A DNA stretch of 8,529 nt from an uncultured Gammaproteobacteria bacterium (GCA_938003715.1 CALKYK010000042.1:1-8529), one strand, 5' to 3'; counted from the stretch's first letter, positions 1 to 5,970 are shown. Numbers and translations: made by a program. Notes: generated by a model from the letters alone, not told the origin.

Positions 1-50
1 CGCGCCAATCAGTCTTTGAGCGCGCCGCGCCAATCAGTCTTTGAGCGCGC
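1..50. repeat. Two tandem copies of a 25-bp hairpin-forming unit
   Basis: Positions 1-25 and 26-50 are identical, and the first five bases of the unit (CGCGC) recur once more at 51-55. Each unit begins CGCGC and ends GCGCGC, with CAA and TTG inside. It can therefore fold into an 8-bp stem with one bulged A around a 7-nt loop. The repeat lies just downstream of the minus-strand kinase-fold gene. It could be a small intergenic palindromic repeat, a transcript-end structure, or an assembly artefact, since it sits at the very edge of the sequence. No T-run follows it on the minus strand, so it is not a classical intrinsic terminator. Confidence 0.85.
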
Positions 51-58
51 CGCGCTCA
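42..58 (-). other. Hairpin overlapping the stop codon of the kinase-fold gene
   Basis: TGAGCGCG at 42-49 is the exact reverse complement of CGCGCTCA at 51-58. This gives a 7-bp stem with a 3-nt loop in RNA. It covers the TGA stop of the minus-strand gene and the end of the second tandem repeat. There is no U-tract, so a role in transcription termination or mRNA 3'-end protection is only a possibility. Confidence 0.35.
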
Positions 59-904
59 GTTGCAGCGCTTGACGAGCTTGCTTTCGACGCGTCGCGGTTC
101 GTCGATCTCCTTGAAAAACCTCTCGAGGAAGCGCGTCGTCTTGCTTCGGCTGTTCGTCGCGAGCTCCTCCGTGTTTTCGACGATGGCAAGCAGGTCGTCT
201 TTCTTGTTCGAGACGTAGGCGAGCGTCGACGGCAGCAGCTCGTTGTTGCTGCAGCGACCGCGATACAGCCGCGTCGTCACGCTGCGGATCTTGAAACGCG
301 GATTCGGCCCGGCGTAGGGCGCGTCCACGATGCCGGAAAAATCGAAGTCGTAGGGCACCGGGATGTACGGCGGCTCGCCTGTCTTCGAATACAGAACGGC
401 GTTATGACAGCAGTGCTCGTCCTTCGGCCCGGCGATCAGCGAGAAATCCGTGTTGCCGATCATGTACTGGTACACGTTGACCAGGTTTGTCTGGCTCGCA
501 TCGAGGTCGTCGTGCGAAAGCCCGGTAGTCTTCACTTCGTACGTTCCGTTGCGCCGCGCGACGTCTTCCTCTGCCTCGATCAGGAAGCCGAGTCGAGTCA
601 TCTCGTCACTGCGCTCGGTGTCCTCCCAGGTGATGTGCAGGAGGCGCGCGCTCAGGCTGTGCTCGGTCAGCGCCTGAAGCAGCCGGTACGCGATGTATTC
701 GCGAACGACGAGCTGTTCGTAAGAGGAGCGCTTGTTCTGGCAGTGGGTGACCAGCTTCAGCTTGTCCTGCCCGTCGAACAAGGTTCCTTCGACCTGTCCC
801 TTCCTGAAGTTGAGCCGCACCGGCGGGAAGTTGCAGGTATCGTCCTTGCGCCGGTAGCGGCCGCGGCTCTGGAAGGCGATGTCGCGTGACACTTCGTTGC
901 ACAC
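56..904 (-). CDS. C-terminal part of an exported CotH/FAM20-like kinase-fold protein (interrupted gene)
   Basis: This is the main body of a gene whose first 74 codons lie at 1138-917, separated only by an in-frame TAA at 916-914. Conserved coding resumes directly at 913, and GTG at 904 is merely the first possible restart codon, with no good Shine-Dalgarno. Read through, the protein has 360 positions. A conserved N-terminal region (SRGRYRRKDDTCNFPPVRLNF, split here as RGRYRR then CNFPPVRLNF) precedes a kinase-like layout: candidate nucleotide-binding lysines K126/K128 in the DKLKL stretch, a helix with YIAYRLLQAL, a catalytic-loop-like GNTDFS (D231), HN (N246), and the metal-binding-like DFDFSG (D264, D266). 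These resemble CotH/HipA/FAM20 kinases. The kinase-fold reading is inference from motif order; substrate and activity are unknown. If real, the stop makes this a pseudogene. Confidence 0.8.
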   Translation of the reverse strand: MCNEVSRDIAFQSRGRYRRKDDTCNFPPVRLNFRKGQVEGTLFDGQDKLKLVTHCQNKRSSYEQLVVREYIAYRLLQALTEHSLSARLLHITWEDTERSDEMTRLGFLIEAEEDVARRNGTYEVKTTGLSHDDLDASQTNLVNVYQYMIGNTDFSLIAGPKDEHCCHNAVLYSKTGEPPYIPVPYDFDFSGIVDAPYAGPNPRFKIRSVTTRLYRGRCSNNELLPSTLAYVSNKKDDLLAIVENTEELATNSRSKTTRFLERFFKEIDEPRRVESKLVKRCN

Positions 905-913
905 CTCGTCGAC

Positions 914-916
914 TTA
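914..916 (-). other. In-frame TAA stop at a family Tyr position of the kinase-fold gene
   Basis: The upstream frame ends DGRFS-stop and the same frame continues VDEVCNEVS into the conserved RGRYRR region, with no change of frame. As I recall the family, this position commonly holds Tyr, and TAA is one base from TAC/TAT. This indicates a nonsense change or sequence error, not a gene boundary. Confidence 0.75.
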
Positions 917-1138
917 GGAGAACCTGCCGTCGAGGTATTCTTCTTCCGGCTTTTCGCGCATCAGCGTCGTCAGCGGTCCGCTGATGCGCACCTCGAGCGG
1001 CGCGTGGCTTTCGAACAGCGGCTTGAAACCCTCGGCCTCAGGCGCTTCTGTCTGTGCGCCCGTCGAATACGGCACCAGAATGGCGAGGAACGATGCGGAA
1101 AGGAAGACGGTCAAACCATGTACCCGCTGTGTTTTCAT
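914..1138 (-). CDS. N-terminal part of the same kinase-fold protein, with signal peptide, ending at an in-frame TAA
   Basis: The ATG at 1138 opens a typical signal peptide: basic MKTQR, a hydrophobic stretch (LTVFLSASFLAILV), then a likely cleavage site after STGA. An upstream in-frame GTG at 1171 would push the signal peptide inward and is less likely. No strong Shine-Dalgarno is visible. The mature part (LFESHAPLEVRISGPLTTLM, then EEEYLDGRFS) is the conserved opening of the family and runs without a break into the downstream fragment at 913 if the TAA is read as a residue. Alone it is only 74 residues and would not hold a functional domain. The gene is divergent from the phosphatase at 1202, 63 bp away, and both products appear to be exported. 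Confidence 0.75.
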   Translation of the reverse strand: MKTQRVHGLTVFLSASFLAILVPYSTGAQTEAPEAEGFKPLFESHAPLEVRISGPLTTLMREKPEEEYLDGRFS

Positions 1139-1201
1139 GAAGGTTGCCGTAATTCCGGTGGTACTCTGCACAGTCTAGCACGCAGCTTCGAAAGGGCACC
1201 G
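1139..1201. promoter_or_regulatory. Short divergent spacer between the kinase-fold and phosphatase genes
   Basis: Only 63 bp separate the two divergent start codons, so any promoters here overlap each other or the 5' ends of the genes. On the plus strand AAAGGG at 1191-1196 is a plausible Shine-Dalgarno, 5 nt before the phosphatase ATG. I see no convincing sigma70 -35/-10 pair on either strand. Confidence 0.3.
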
Positions 1202-3058
1202 ATGCGAAACGCTTCAGAAAAACTGTCACGCCGATGCCGCGCCGCAATCGCGCTCCTGGCGCTGGCGTTTTCCTGCGCGGCCCCGGCACATGCGAGCCAT
1301 ACCTACGAGGGCGCAGCGCGCATCGTCGCCGTCAGCGATCCGCATGGCGCGTACGACGCGTTCGTACGCACGCTGCAGCAGGCGGCAGTGCTGGACGGCG
1401 ACGGAAACTGGTCGGGCGGCGAAACGCACCTGGTGATCACGGGCGACCTGCTGGATCGCGGCGCCGACTCGCGCAAGGTGATGGACCTTGTCATGCAGAT
1501 GGAGGTGCAGGCGATGGAGCAGGGCGGTCGCGTGCACCTGACGCTGGGCAATCACGAGGTCATGAACCTGGTCGGCGACCTGCGCTACGTTGCGGCAGGT
1601 GAATACGCGGCTTTCGCAGACGAAGAAACAGCCGCCGAACGCGATGCCTGGTTCGAGCGCTACCTCGCCGTACGCCAGCAGGGAATCGAGGTCCCGATCG
1701 ACGCAACCGCGCTGCGTGCCGAGTTCGACGCGGAACGTCCGCCGGGCATCTACGCGCACCGCCGCGCGTTCCTGCCGTCCGGCAAGTACGGTCGCTGGCT
1801 CATGCAAAAGCCGCTGCTCGTGGTCGTCAACGAAACGGCGTTCGTGCACGGCGGGCTGCCGCCGCTGGTCGCCGAACTCGGTCTCGAACGGCTGAACGCG
1901 AAACTTGGTGCGCAGGTTTCCGAGTACGCGCGGCATCTCGAATTGCTCGCCGATCGCGGCGTGCTCGATCCCGCGATCAATTTCTACGATCATCCCGCGG
2001 CCGCCGACCGCCTGCTGGCGAATCCCGCGATCGGTGCCGAGGAACGTGCGGCGCTCGAAACGCTCAAGCGGCTCGGCGACGCCGCGGTGCACGCCATCGA
2101 CGGGCCGCTCTGGTATCGCGGCACGGTCGGTTGCAACGCGCTCGAGGAAAGCGACCCGCTGCAGGCGGCGCTGGCCGCAATCGGCGCAAAGCGCGTCGTC
2201 ATCGGTCACACGCCGACGGTGACCCGGCACGTGCTGGAGCGGCTCGACGGCCGCGTCATCGAGATCGACACCGGCATGCTGAACCCCTACTACCGCGGCA
2301 CCGGGCACGCGCTGGTGCTGGAAGACGGGCAGCTCGCGGTCGTCACCGAGGACGGACGCGGTGCGGGTGAGCCCCTGCCGCACCCGCGGCGCGTCGGCGA
2401 CCGCGCCGACGATCTCGACGTCGACGCGATCGAGCGCATCCTGGCCGACGGCGAGATCATTGCGGCGGCCGACAGCGAGGAACGCAAGATCGTGACGCTG
2501 CGCGACGGCGACAACACGCTCGATGCGCTGTTCGTGTCAAACCCGCGCCGCAAAGGGCTGTCGCCGCAGCTCGCGGCGTACCGGCTCGATCGCATGCTCG
2601 CCCTCGACCTGGTGCCGGCGACGGTCGCGAGGCAGGTCGACGGCACCGATGGCACGTTGCAGTTCCTGCCGCAGCGCACCGCAAACGAGAGCCAGCGCGC
2701 GGCCGCCGGCCAGGGCATCGGCGCCTGGTGCCTGCTGCCGAAGCAGTGGAACTCGATGTACATCTTCGACGTACTGATTCACCACCGGGGCCGCTCGCCG
2801 ACGGACATGCGTTACGGAACCGGTGACTGGGGCCTGCTGCTCACCGGCAATGGCGAGACGTTCGACACGAATCGCGGCAAGCCGCGCTATCTCGACAAGG
2901 CGCCGCTCCGCATCGGGCCTGCCTGGGTGACGGCGCTCGAGTCACTGACCGACGAACGGCTTGCCGCCGAGCTCGGCGACGTGCTGGACCGGCGCCGCAT
3001 CACGGCGCTGGGCAAGCGGCGCGACCTGCTGCTCGCGGAGGCCGCGGCGGTCGAGTAA
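1202..3058 (+). CDS. Exported Shewanella-like PPP phosphatase with a C-terminal degenerate kinase-like domain
   Basis: This is a 618-residue metallophosphoesterase. The start at 1202 gives a signal peptide (residues 1-31, cleavage after AHA) and has AAAGGG just upstream; the open frame extends further 5' but that part is not protein-like. PPP motifs appear in order: SDPHG (45-49), GDLLDRG (81-87), GNHEVMNLVGDLRYV from 116, HGGL (216-219) and GHTPT (335-339), with D356 beyond. GNHE followed by MNLVGDLRYV is characteristic of the Shewanella-like branch. Residues from about 405 to 618 are extra. AAYRLDRMLALDLVPATVAR (458-477), FDVLIHHRGR (522-531) and LLLTGNGETF (545-554) resemble a PI4K/FAM20-like kinase domain whose catalytic Asp positions look replaced. 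The phosphatase is likely an active periplasmic enzyme (PPP phosphatases use two metal ions); the substrate is unknown. The pseudokinase assignment is inference. The gene ends 19 bp from the convergent ridA-like gene. Confidence 0.9.
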   Translation: MRNASEKLSRRCRAAIALLALAFSCAAPAHASHTYEGAARIVAVSDPHGAYDAFVRTLQQAAVLDGDGNWSGGETHLVITGDLLDRGADSRKVMDLVMQMEVQAMEQGGRVHLTLGNHEVMNLVGDLRYVAAGEYAAFADEETAAERDAWFERYLAVRQQGIEVPIDATALRAEFDAERPPGIYAHRRAFLPSGKYGRWLMQKPLLVVVNETAFVHGGLPPLVAELGLERLNAKLGAQVSEYARHLELLADRGVLDPAINFYDHPAAADRLLANPAIGAEERAALETLKRLGDAAVHAIDGPLWYRGTVGCNALEESDPLQAALAAIGAKRVVIGHTPTVTRHVLERLDGRVIEIDTGMLNPYYRGTGHALVLEDGQLAVVTEDGRGAGEPLPHPRRVGDRADDLDVDAIERILADGEIIAAADSEERKIVTLRDGDNTLDALFVSNPRRKGLSPQLAAYRLDRMLALDLVPATVARQVDGTDGTLQFLPQRTANESQRAAAGQGIGAWCLLPKQWNSMYIFDVLIHHRGRSPTDMRYGTGDWGLLLTGNGETFDTNRGKPRYLDKAPLRIGPAWVTALESLTDERLAAELGDVLDRRRITALGKRRDLLLAEAAAVE

Positions 3059-3077
3059 CAGGGGGTCGACGGATCCG

Positions 3078-3536
3078 TCAGAGTGCCGCGATGCACTCGA
3101 TTTCCATGCGCGCGCCGAGCGCCAGGCCGTTGGCGCCGAGCGCGCTCCGTGCCGGCGGAGGCGCATCGAAGAACGTCACGTACACTTCATTCATCGCCGC
3201 CCATTCGTCGATGTCGGCGAGGAACACCGTGCACTTGACGACGCGATCCATCGACGAGCCGAATGCCTCGACGGTGTCGCGCATGATTTCCAGGGCGCGC
3301 TGTGTTTCGGGACCGATGCCGCCCGGCATCGGCCGCAACTCGTTCGGGTCGGTGCCGATGACCCCGGACAAAAACAGCAGGTTGTCCACCCGTACCGCCG
3401 AAGAGAACGGCAGGCCGAGCCCTTCCATTTCCGGCATTTGCAGGAATTCGATGTCGGCGCCCGGAGGCGCTTCCTGCGGCTGGCACGCCGCCAGAAGCGC
3501 GGCAGCGGCGGACAGCAGCGCGACGCAGAGGCGCAT
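3078..3536 (-). CDS. RidA (YjgF/UK114) family lipoprotein
   Basis: This 152-residue protein starts with a lipoprotein signal (MRLCVALLSAAAALLAAC), with a lipobox LAAC and lipidation Cys at residue 18. A RidA domain follows. The family signature is clear near the end: ARSALGANGLALGARMEIEC, which contains the Arg and Glu of the RidA active site. RidA proteins hydrolyse reactive enamines/imines such as 2-aminoacrylate and normally work in the cytosol, so a lipid-anchored form would act in the periplasm or on the outer membrane. Its ATG shares one base with the TGA of the GMC gene (TGATG) and has GAGG 4 nt upstream, so it is translationally coupled and last in the operon. Pairing with an oxidoreductase suggests handling of a reactive product, but that is inference. 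Confidence 0.93.
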   Translation of the reverse strand: MRLCVALLSAAAALLAACQPQEAPPGADIEFLQMPEMEGLGLPFSSAVRVDNLLFLSGVIGTDPNELRPMPGGIGPETQRALEIMRDTVEAFGSSMDRVVKCTVFLADIDEWAAMNEVYVTFFDAPPPARSALGANGLALGARMEIECIAAL

Positions 3537-4675
3537 CAGACCTCGTTCTTGCGCGCCGCTTCGGCCATGTGCTCCGCGGCACGAAACGCGAGCGCCATGA
3601 TCGTCATCGTCGGCTGGCCGCGACCCGAAGTGACCATGCTCGAACCGTCACAGAGGAACAGGTTCGGCACGTCGTGCGCGCGATGATAGCGGTCGATCAC
3701 CGAGGTCTGCGGGTCGTCGCCCATGCGGCAGGTACCCAGCAGGTGCGCGCCGCCGGTCTGGTAATCGATCGGCTGCCGCCAGTACTCGGTCGCGCCGGCG
3801 GCCTCCATGATTTCCGCCGAACGGTCCTGCAGGAAACCCGCGAGCGCCATGTCGTCGTCGTGGTCCCTGTACGTGATGCGCGGCGACGGGCGGCCCCAGC
3901 GATCCTTGTGCGTCGGGTCGATCGTGACGTTGTTGCGGTCCATCGCGAGCGACGTGCCGCCGGCGAACAGGAACATCGTGCGCGTGAAGTCGTGTTCCAG
4001 GTTGCGCTTGTATTCGGCGCCCCAGCTCGGACCGCCCGGGCGCACGCCGATGATCGAAAAACCGAGCGGCGTGGCAGCGACGAACGGACGCGCATCGATG
4101 CCGCCGCCGCCGTAGAAGCCGCGCTGCGGGTCGGTCTCGTAGAATTCGTGCACCATGCGCGTGACCTGGACGCCCTTGTAGTCGTTCAGCGGATGTTCGA
4201 ACGTGCCGCGCACGGCCGAATGGCTGTTGAACATCAGGTTGCGGCCGACGAAGCCGGAGGAATTCGCGAGTCCGTCGGGAAACTGCGCGTTCGCCGAATT
4301 CAGGAGCAGCCGCGGCGTCTCGACGCCGTTACCCGAGACGACGACGGCGCGCGCCTTCTGTGAGCGTTCGTTGCCTTCGGGGTCGTAGTACAGTACCTCG
4401 TCGGCGCGGCCCTGCTCGTTCGTCTCGATGCGGAACACCGCGCACTCGGCGCGAATTTCGCAGTTGCCGCTCGCGATCGCCGCGGGAATCATCGCCGCCA
4501 GCGTCGAGGACTTTGCGTTGACTTCGCAGCCGAAGCCCATGCAGAAACCGCAGTTGATGCACGCCGGGCGGCCGTTCAGCGGCTGCGACAGGATGGCCAG
4601 CGGCTCCACCTGCACGCTGTAACCCATCGCTTTCGCACCGCGCTCCATCAGTACGCCGGACGACTTGATCGGCAT
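3536..4675 (-). CDS. C-terminal part of a GMC-family FAD oxidoreductase (interrupted gene)
   Basis: This is the larger piece of a GMC dehydrogenase whose N-terminal 146 codons lie at 5203-4766. Conserved family sequence (DWEIGLSG, RSKPFPVPP) begins directly after the TAG, at 4762, and no start codon occurs until ATG 4675, so the piece is not an independent gene. Read through, the protein is 555 positions long, a normal length. Residues 215-226 hold four cysteines (CINCGFCMGFGC), a candidate Fe-S or structural cluster. The C-terminal substrate domain has GGAHLLGTCRMG with the likely catalytic His487, and GRGQPTMTI, where Gln530 stands where many relatives have Asn or His. It would oxidise an alcohol, sugar or similar substrate with FAD; the substrate cannot be told. 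It overlaps ridA-like by 1 nt. Confidence 0.88.
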   Translation of the reverse strand: MPIKSSGVLMERGAKAMGYSVQVEPLAILSQPLNGRPACINCGFCMGFGCEVNAKSSTLAAMIPAAIASGNCEIRAECAVFRIETNEQGRADEVLYYDPEGNERSQKARAVVVSGNGVETPRLLLNSANAQFPDGLANSSGFVGRNLMFNSHSAVRGTFEHPLNDYKGVQVTRMVHEFYETDPQRGFYGGGGIDARPFVAATPLGFSIIGVRPGGPSWGAEYKRNLEHDFTRTMFLFAGGTSLAMDRNNVTIDPTHKDRWGRPSPRITYRDHDDDMALAGFLQDRSAEIMEAAGATEYWRQPIDYQTGGAHLLGTCRMGDDPQTSVIDRYHRAHDVPNLFLCDGSSMVTSGRGQPTMTIMALAFRAAEHMAEAARKNEV

Positions 4676-4762
4676 TGGCGGGACCGGGAACGGCTTCGAA
4701 CGGTACGAGTCGTGCGGTCCCGGGGCGCCGGAGAGGCCGATTTCCCAGTCGACGAGCGGGTA

Positions 4763-4765
4763 CTA
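4763..4765 (-). other. In-frame TAG stop at a family Tyr position of the GMC gene
   Basis: The frame reads ISYDQLEP-stop-YPLVDWEIGLSG without a shift. Relatives, as I know them, have Tyr-Tyr after LEP, so the TAG sits where the first Tyr is expected and is one base from TAC. No other gene in the window uses TAG as its terminator. Confidence 0.8.
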
Positions 4766-5203
4766 AGGCTCCAGCTGGTCGTAGCTTATCGGCCAGTCGG
4801 CGAAATTCGTGCCTTCGATCGACCCGAGCAGGCTGCGCTCCTTGAAGTCCACCTCGCGCAGGCGCCAGAAGTTGCCGGTGAAGTGCACGCTGCTGCCGCC
4901 GACCGACTGCGCGTAAAACGCCGGCATGCGCTGCGGCACTTCGGCCACCTCCGATTCGTCCTGGCGAAACGTCTGCTGGTTCGTCCGAGAACCGCCGCCC
5001 TGCAAACCCTCGAACGCGAACACGTCGAGTTCGTCGTGGGTGAAGTCCGCCGCGGTGCGGAACGGGCCCTGTTCCAGTACGACGACCGAAAAGCCCGCGA
5101 CAGCCAGCTCTTTCGCGATGATGCCGCCGGCCGAACCGGAACCGATGACGACGAAGTCGACCGCCTCGTCGAGCGCGTAGCTCACCTGGTTCTCAATTGC
5201 CAC
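4763..5203 (-). CDS. N-terminal FAD-binding part of the GMC oxidoreductase, ending at an in-frame TAG
   Basis: The GTG start at 5203 is chosen because AAGGAG lies 7 nt upstream and the family sequence begins soon after; upstream codons in the open frame are not protein-like. The fragment has the Rossmann dinucleotide fold DFVVIGSGSAGG (glycines within 21-27), Glu44 in VVLEQG for the FAD ribose, and the GMC motif VGGSSVHFTGNFWR (101-114). It stops at WPISYDQLEP, exactly where relatives continue into a Tyr-rich stretch followed by WEIG. It has no signal peptide of its own. The start overlaps the 3' end of the Tat-signal small-subunit gene by 11 nt. This fits co-translation and export of the folded complex by hitchhiking on the partner's Tat signal (inference from known three-subunit dehydrogenases). 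Alone, this half would lack the substrate domain. Confidence 0.85.
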   Translation of the reverse strand: MAIENQVSYALDEAVDFVVIGSGSAGGIIAKELAVAGFSVVVLEQGPFRTAADFTHDELDVFAFEGLQGGGSRTNQQTFRQDESEVAEVPQRMPAFYAQSVGGSSVHFTGNFWRLREVDFKERSLLGSIEGTNFADWPISYDQLEP

Positions 5204-5789
5204 GCGACTGCTCCTTCGCGTACTCCGCGTCGTAATGGCCGAACGGGTAGGACCACGCATGCGGCGGCCCGTCCATGCCCACGAGCTTCCAGCCGACGTT
5301 GTCGCGATTGCCGCCGTACTTCGCCATTGCGAAGACGCCGATCAGGGTAAGCATCCGTGCCCCCTGGAAGAACGGGGTGTCCTCAACCGAACCCAGGTAC
5401 TCGTCCTGGTCGGCGCTGTCGAGGTCGGAGAAACGCTCGGCGCCGGGGTAGCGCTCCGGGATGCCCGCCTGGAAGCCGGCCAGCATGCCGCGCGCCGGGG
5501 TGAGCATGTCAGCAAGGAAGGTGCCGAACGCCTGGTCGAAGAAGTACACGGCGCCGGCCTCGGTGGCGCCCGGCGTGTCGGTCGTCGGCAGGATGCGCGC
5601 CGCGATCGCGACGATCTCGCGCGCCTCTGCCGCCGTGATGTTTGCGAATGCAGCGCCCTCGTCGCGCTGCGTGCACGCGGCCTGCGAAGCGGCCACCAGT
5701 GCCGGCGCACCGGCGCGCAAAATGGCACTGCCGAGCAGCGTTCCCGATCCCTTCAGGAACAGGCGGCGGTTCAATGCCTCGATGCCCAT
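5193..5789 (-). CDS. Tat-exported gluconate 2-dehydrogenase subunit 3 family protein
   Basis: This 198-residue protein is the small partner subunit of membrane-associated GMC dehydrogenases. The ATG at 5789 is supported by GGGGGAG 4 nt upstream and places a twin-arginine signal at the start: NRRLFLKG at residues 7-14, followed by a hydrophobic stretch up to about residue 39. Codons upstream in the same frame are not protein-like. Family sequence is clear: AREIVAIAARILPTTDTPGA (56-75), AVYFFDQAFG (80-89) and YGGNRDNVGWKLVG (158-171). The protein has no redox centre of its own; it stabilises and carries the FAD subunit to the periplasm. It is the first gene of the operon and overlaps the GMC start by 11 nt. 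Cys39 sits in a poor lipobox context (QAAC), so lipidation is doubtful. Confidence 0.92.
   Translation of the reverse strand: MGIEALNRRLFLKGSGTLLGSAILRAGAPALVAASQAACTQRDEGAAFANITAAEAREIVAIAARILPTTDTPGATEAGAVYFFDQAFGTFLADMLTPARGMLAGFQAGIPERYPGAERFSDLDSADQDEYLGSVEDTPFFQGARMLTLIGVFAMAKYGGNRDNVGWKLVGMDGPPHAWSYPFGHYDAEYAKEQSRGN
5211..5216 (-). promoter_or_regulatory. Ribosome binding site that fixes the GTG start of the GMC gene
   Basis: AAGGAG on the minus strand lies 7 nt upstream of GTG 5203 and within the 3' end of the small-subunit gene. It selects GTG over upstream in-frame starts and supports translational coupling of the two subunits. Confidence 0.7.
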
Positions 5790-5844
5790 TGGACTCCCCC
5801 GTGTGTGTCGAGCGGCAAAAGTAGCACACCGCCTGCAGCCTCGC

Positions 5845-5875
5845 TTTATACGCGGGCGTACCTTTCCGACCTCAA
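5845..5875 (-). promoter_or_regulatory. Candidate sigma70 promoter for the GMC operon
   Basis: Read on the minus strand, TTGAGG (5875-5870) is followed by TATAAA (5850-5845), with a 19-nt spacer. This leaves a leader of about 50 nt before ATG 5789. The spacer is longer than the usual 17, so this is a tentative call. It sits in the right place and is the best match on that strand. Confidence 0.35.
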
Positions 5876-5897
5876 CAGTTGCACATAAGTTGCGCAT
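5873..5897. promoter_or_regulatory. Candidate operator: direct repeats 11 bp apart plus a small inverted repeat
   Basis: GTTGCACAT (5878-5886) and GTTGCGCAT (5889-5897) differ at one base and are spaced 11 bp apart, one helical turn. The first overlaps an inverted repeat, CAAC-A-GTTG (5873-5881). The cluster lies centrally in the 181-bp divergent spacer, against the candidate -35 of the minus-strand promoter. Binding by a regulator is inference, and no regulator gene is present in the window. Confidence 0.3.
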
Positions 5898-5931
5898 TTG
5901 TCGGCACGCCACGCACCTGGGGACAAATCGC

Positions 5932-5940
5932 TGATATCAT
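5932..5940 (+). promoter_or_regulatory. Candidate extended -10 promoter for the purine operon
   Basis: TGATATCAT matches the extended -10 pattern TGnTATAAT at all but one base and lies about 30 bp before the uraH ATG. No good -35 is found 17 bp upstream, which extended -10 promoters can tolerate. The first eight bases are also a perfect palindrome. Confidence 0.35.
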
Positions 5941-5970
5941 TGAACATTACGCAATCTTTCGGCGCGATGA

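Noticed and set aside
1..50. The tandem repeat as the start of a CRISPR array
   Set aside because: The copies are directly adjacent, with no unique spacers, and no cas genes are present.
41..889. A 282-codon plus-strand open frame beginning in the tandem repeat, opposite the kinase-fold gene
   Set aside because: The minus strand carries the ordered conserved motifs, and the plus-strand frame has none.
1226..2383. A 385-codon minus-strand open frame opposite the phosphatase
   Set aside because: It is a shadow of the phosphatase frame, with no recognisable motif and no ribosome binding site.
3068..3079. Perfect 12-bp palindrome GACGGATCCGTC between the convergent phosphatase and ridA-like genes, considered as a bidirectional terminator
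   Set aside because: As a hairpin it has only a 4-bp stem, with no T-run on either side.
3313..3332. 9-bp inverted repeat CCGATGCCG/CGGCATCGG in the ridA-like gene
   Set aside because: It has a 2-nt loop and G+C-rich arms, codes for the ordinary RPMPGGIGPE stretch, and could arise by chance in this composition.
3569..4363. A 264-codon plus-strand open frame opposite the GMC gene
   Set aside because: The minus-strand frame carries the GMC motifs, and the plus-strand translation is Arg/Val-rich shadow sequence.
3536..5203. The GMC region as two natural split genes
   Set aside because: Conserved family sequence lies directly on both sides of the TAG, and there is no start codon for 87 nt after it, so a single interrupted gene fits better.
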